Source of the DNA: Climacium dendroides
Lineage: Eukaryota; Streptophyta; Bryopsida; Hypnales; Climaciaceae
Direction of reading: 5' to 3'
Assembly (NCBI GenBank): GCA_950106755.1
Contig: OX467086.1
Location: forward strand, 18,370,001-18,434,000
DNA length: 64,000 bases
A program made the translations under genes and the position numbers. Within the stretch, counting starts at the first letter, position 1. Every line of letters starts with the position of its first letter. Shown piece by piece: positions 62,243 to 64,000 of the stretch. The notes beneath the pieces are model-generated. The model was not told the DNA's origin, made no database searches, and was given only the letters and a program-made list of their open reading frames with translations.

Positions 62243-64000
62243 GAGCATCTCTACCTGTGAGCATAAAAATGAGCACTCTAAAAGCCAACAATGCAAACTT
62301 CAAATGAACCTTCCCTTGTTATAAAAAGACAAAGATTCTATATTAAAAAAAGCCCTTTCATGCAAAAAATGGGAGTTCCAATTTATTTGCATACATAACA
62401 AAGCTTGAAAGGTTTGAAAATTATGATTTTTCCTATTGTGAACCAACTTGTGGTCTCTTCAAATTTTGCCAAATTGCAAGGTCAGGAATGGAAAATGTCA
62501 GGGTGAGAATAAAGAGAGACCAATATTGGATGCATTGGAGCATATTATTTTTAGTACCCCGTAACATGTTGTTGGTGTGATGGGTCCTCAGCTACTTCTT
62601 GAGTTGTTTTTAGAGCATCCTTAGTCCACTCCACCAACTACCTCTAAGTAAACTTCAAAATTTTGGACACTTTATAATTAGAAATTGAAAATTTTATCAA
62701 TGAAAGCGCATTACAAAGTAATTTGAATAGGTTCGAAAAATTCAAATTTACACATTTGGCAATGAAAACAAATTGCTTCAAAGTTAACTTGGAGGCAAAA
62801 AATTATAAAAGAGTTAAAAAATCACAATTACCAAAGCATCGTGCATTCCAAATTTTGCCAAAATTTCAACTTCAAGGATTAATTTCTCAGTATTGTGACT
62901 AAGTAGCACATAAGCCTCTTAGATGCTTCAATTGTACGTGCTTCAATTTGTTCCTAGAGCCTAATCATATGTACATTAATATTTCTTTAGAATCTAACCT
63001 TTGAAGGACCAAATGTTCGTTGAATTACCAATTGAAAATTTGGACAAGTTCCTATAATGTCAATTTTCTATGAATCTTTTCAAAATTTTGACATAAGGTG
63101 TGGACATGTATCTTTAAATTAGGAATATAATTCCTTTTCCAATTAGGGGCCCCAAAAAATTAGAACAATTAGAATTTTTTTTACTAAACTCTACACTTAC
63201 CTCTAAAATTTAGTGGGTATGTAGTTTATGTAACGTAGGATGCAATGGTACAAAAACAAAGTTGTCACTAGTATAAAAATCTCATTCTAGAAGGAGTTAA
63301 AGTTTGTTGACTCTAAGATAGAAGGTTCTAAAAATGCACAAGCTCTAAAATGGCCAACCTCTTCAAATGTACGTTATTTGTACATGTTACTTTTGGGTAG
63401 TCTTCAACAATGTACGTTATTTATACATGTTGCTTTGGAGTAGTCTTCAACAATGTACAAATAGTCTACATTTGAAGAGGATCAAGGTTTGATGTATTCT
63501 ATAGATGAGTTTGGTGCATGTGGTCCTCATTTATTCCATTGAGAAATGAAATTTGAATATATTAAAAAGGAATCCAAAAACTTAAATATGGGGATCCAAT
63601 AATTCCTTTTGCCACCTTAGCAATGGTACTACTATTGTTAGGCTAGGTGAAGTATTGGTTTAGATTGGCCCTTTGGTTTTTAAGTACCTACTTCATACAA
63701 CTAGAAGAGCATGAATTTAATATCCCCTGCCATTTTATAGTGTTGAGAGTGTTTTTAAAATTATGTTGAATAATTTGTAAGGGTAAGAGGATGAAATTAT
63801 TGGAGCTAAAGAAAGCATTAGTGTTGCTACGCAAATATAGAGGCATGGAGAGCCAAGTTAACAATTCAATAACAATTAATGCGTGAAGATGATGAATAAG
63901 AGAACATCATTTTCAACAATTTCTTGGATAAGGTTCATTTTCATTTAATTTTTCAGCTAGAGGAATAAACAAAAAGATTGAGGCCAGAATAATGTGGGAT
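62243..64000. other. MITE fragments and AT-rich DNA to the window end
   Basis: Another left terminus (GAGCATCTCTACCTG) starts at 62243 directly after the previous element's TAA. A third (GAGCATCCTTAGTCC) starts at about 62614. Neither has a visible right end. A small foldback with 43-bp repeats lies at 63358-63480. No gene is seen. Confidence 0.45.
63358..63480. repeat. Small foldback enclosing 43-bp tandem repeats
   Basis: CCTCTTCAAATGTA (63358-63371) is matched by its reverse complement at 63467-63480. Between them an ATGTACGTTATT-type unit recurs at 63367, 63410 and, truncated, 63453. Confidence 0.8.

Overview
The window is nuclear DNA of a land plant. Genes contain short GT-AG introns, several predicted proteins carry plastid or secretory targeting sequences (plastid ribosomal protein L11, a plastid-type M50 protease, a plant subtilase), and the intergenic DNA is AT-rich and full of plant-type MITEs and PIF/Harbinger remnants. 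I see no LTR retrotransposon. A seedless land plant seems possible from the multi-exon subtilase and the unusual gene architectures, but the lineage is not settled. There are no tRNA, rRNA or CRISPR features.

Layout. 1-4340: AT-rich repeats, including a strong RNA-like hairpin near 0.87 kb. 4343-6676 (-): a four-exon single-pass membrane protein of the At4g12700-like (DUF7796-type) family. 7140-12440: repeats and palindromes. 12463-12824 (+): a small two-exon gene of unknown function. 13451-17340 (-): a complete ten-exon secreted subtilase (779 aa). 17.3-30.5 kb: gene-poor repeat DNA with a decayed unknown coding frame at 25.4-25.9 kb and the first of several TAA-flanked MITEs at 30.5 kb. 31.2-31.4 kb (-): a small cysteine-motif protein. 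32445-35321 (-): an M50 site-2 protease exon downstream of the first two coding exons of plastid RPL11. The two are splice-compatible in one frame, and I propose they form a chimeric gene. 37.0-42.8 kb: a PIF/Harbinger graveyard with an inverted pair of ORF1 pseudogenes, a CACTA-ended MITE carrying a 48-bp minisatellite, a dead transposase and a 59-bp foldback. 43.8-45.1 kb: a 13-bp minisatellite and a second MITE. 46287-48890 (+): a three-exon gene joining SAM domains to a PRXL2/FAM213-type thioredoxin-fold domain, preceded by a 33-codon upstream ORF. 53113-54027 (-): a tiny two-exon single-TM protein of 64 aa. 54872-58958 (-): a multi-exon, probably N-myristoylated, Ser/Pro-rich protein of unknown family. 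59-64 kb: flanking DNA and MITE fragments.

Exon-intron models were built by hand by matching splice sites to reading phase. Each complete model closes exactly in frame (415, 90, 779, 603, 430, 64 and 622 aa). No operon-like organisation is expected or seen. The genes appear to act independently: plastid proteostasis and translation (L11/M50), the secretory route (subtilase), the endomembrane system (DUF7796-type) and redox (SAM-PRXL2). The points most worth checking are the RPL11-M50 chimera, the SAM-PRXL2 fusion and the inverted ORF1 pair, which could be transcribed into a long hairpin RNA.
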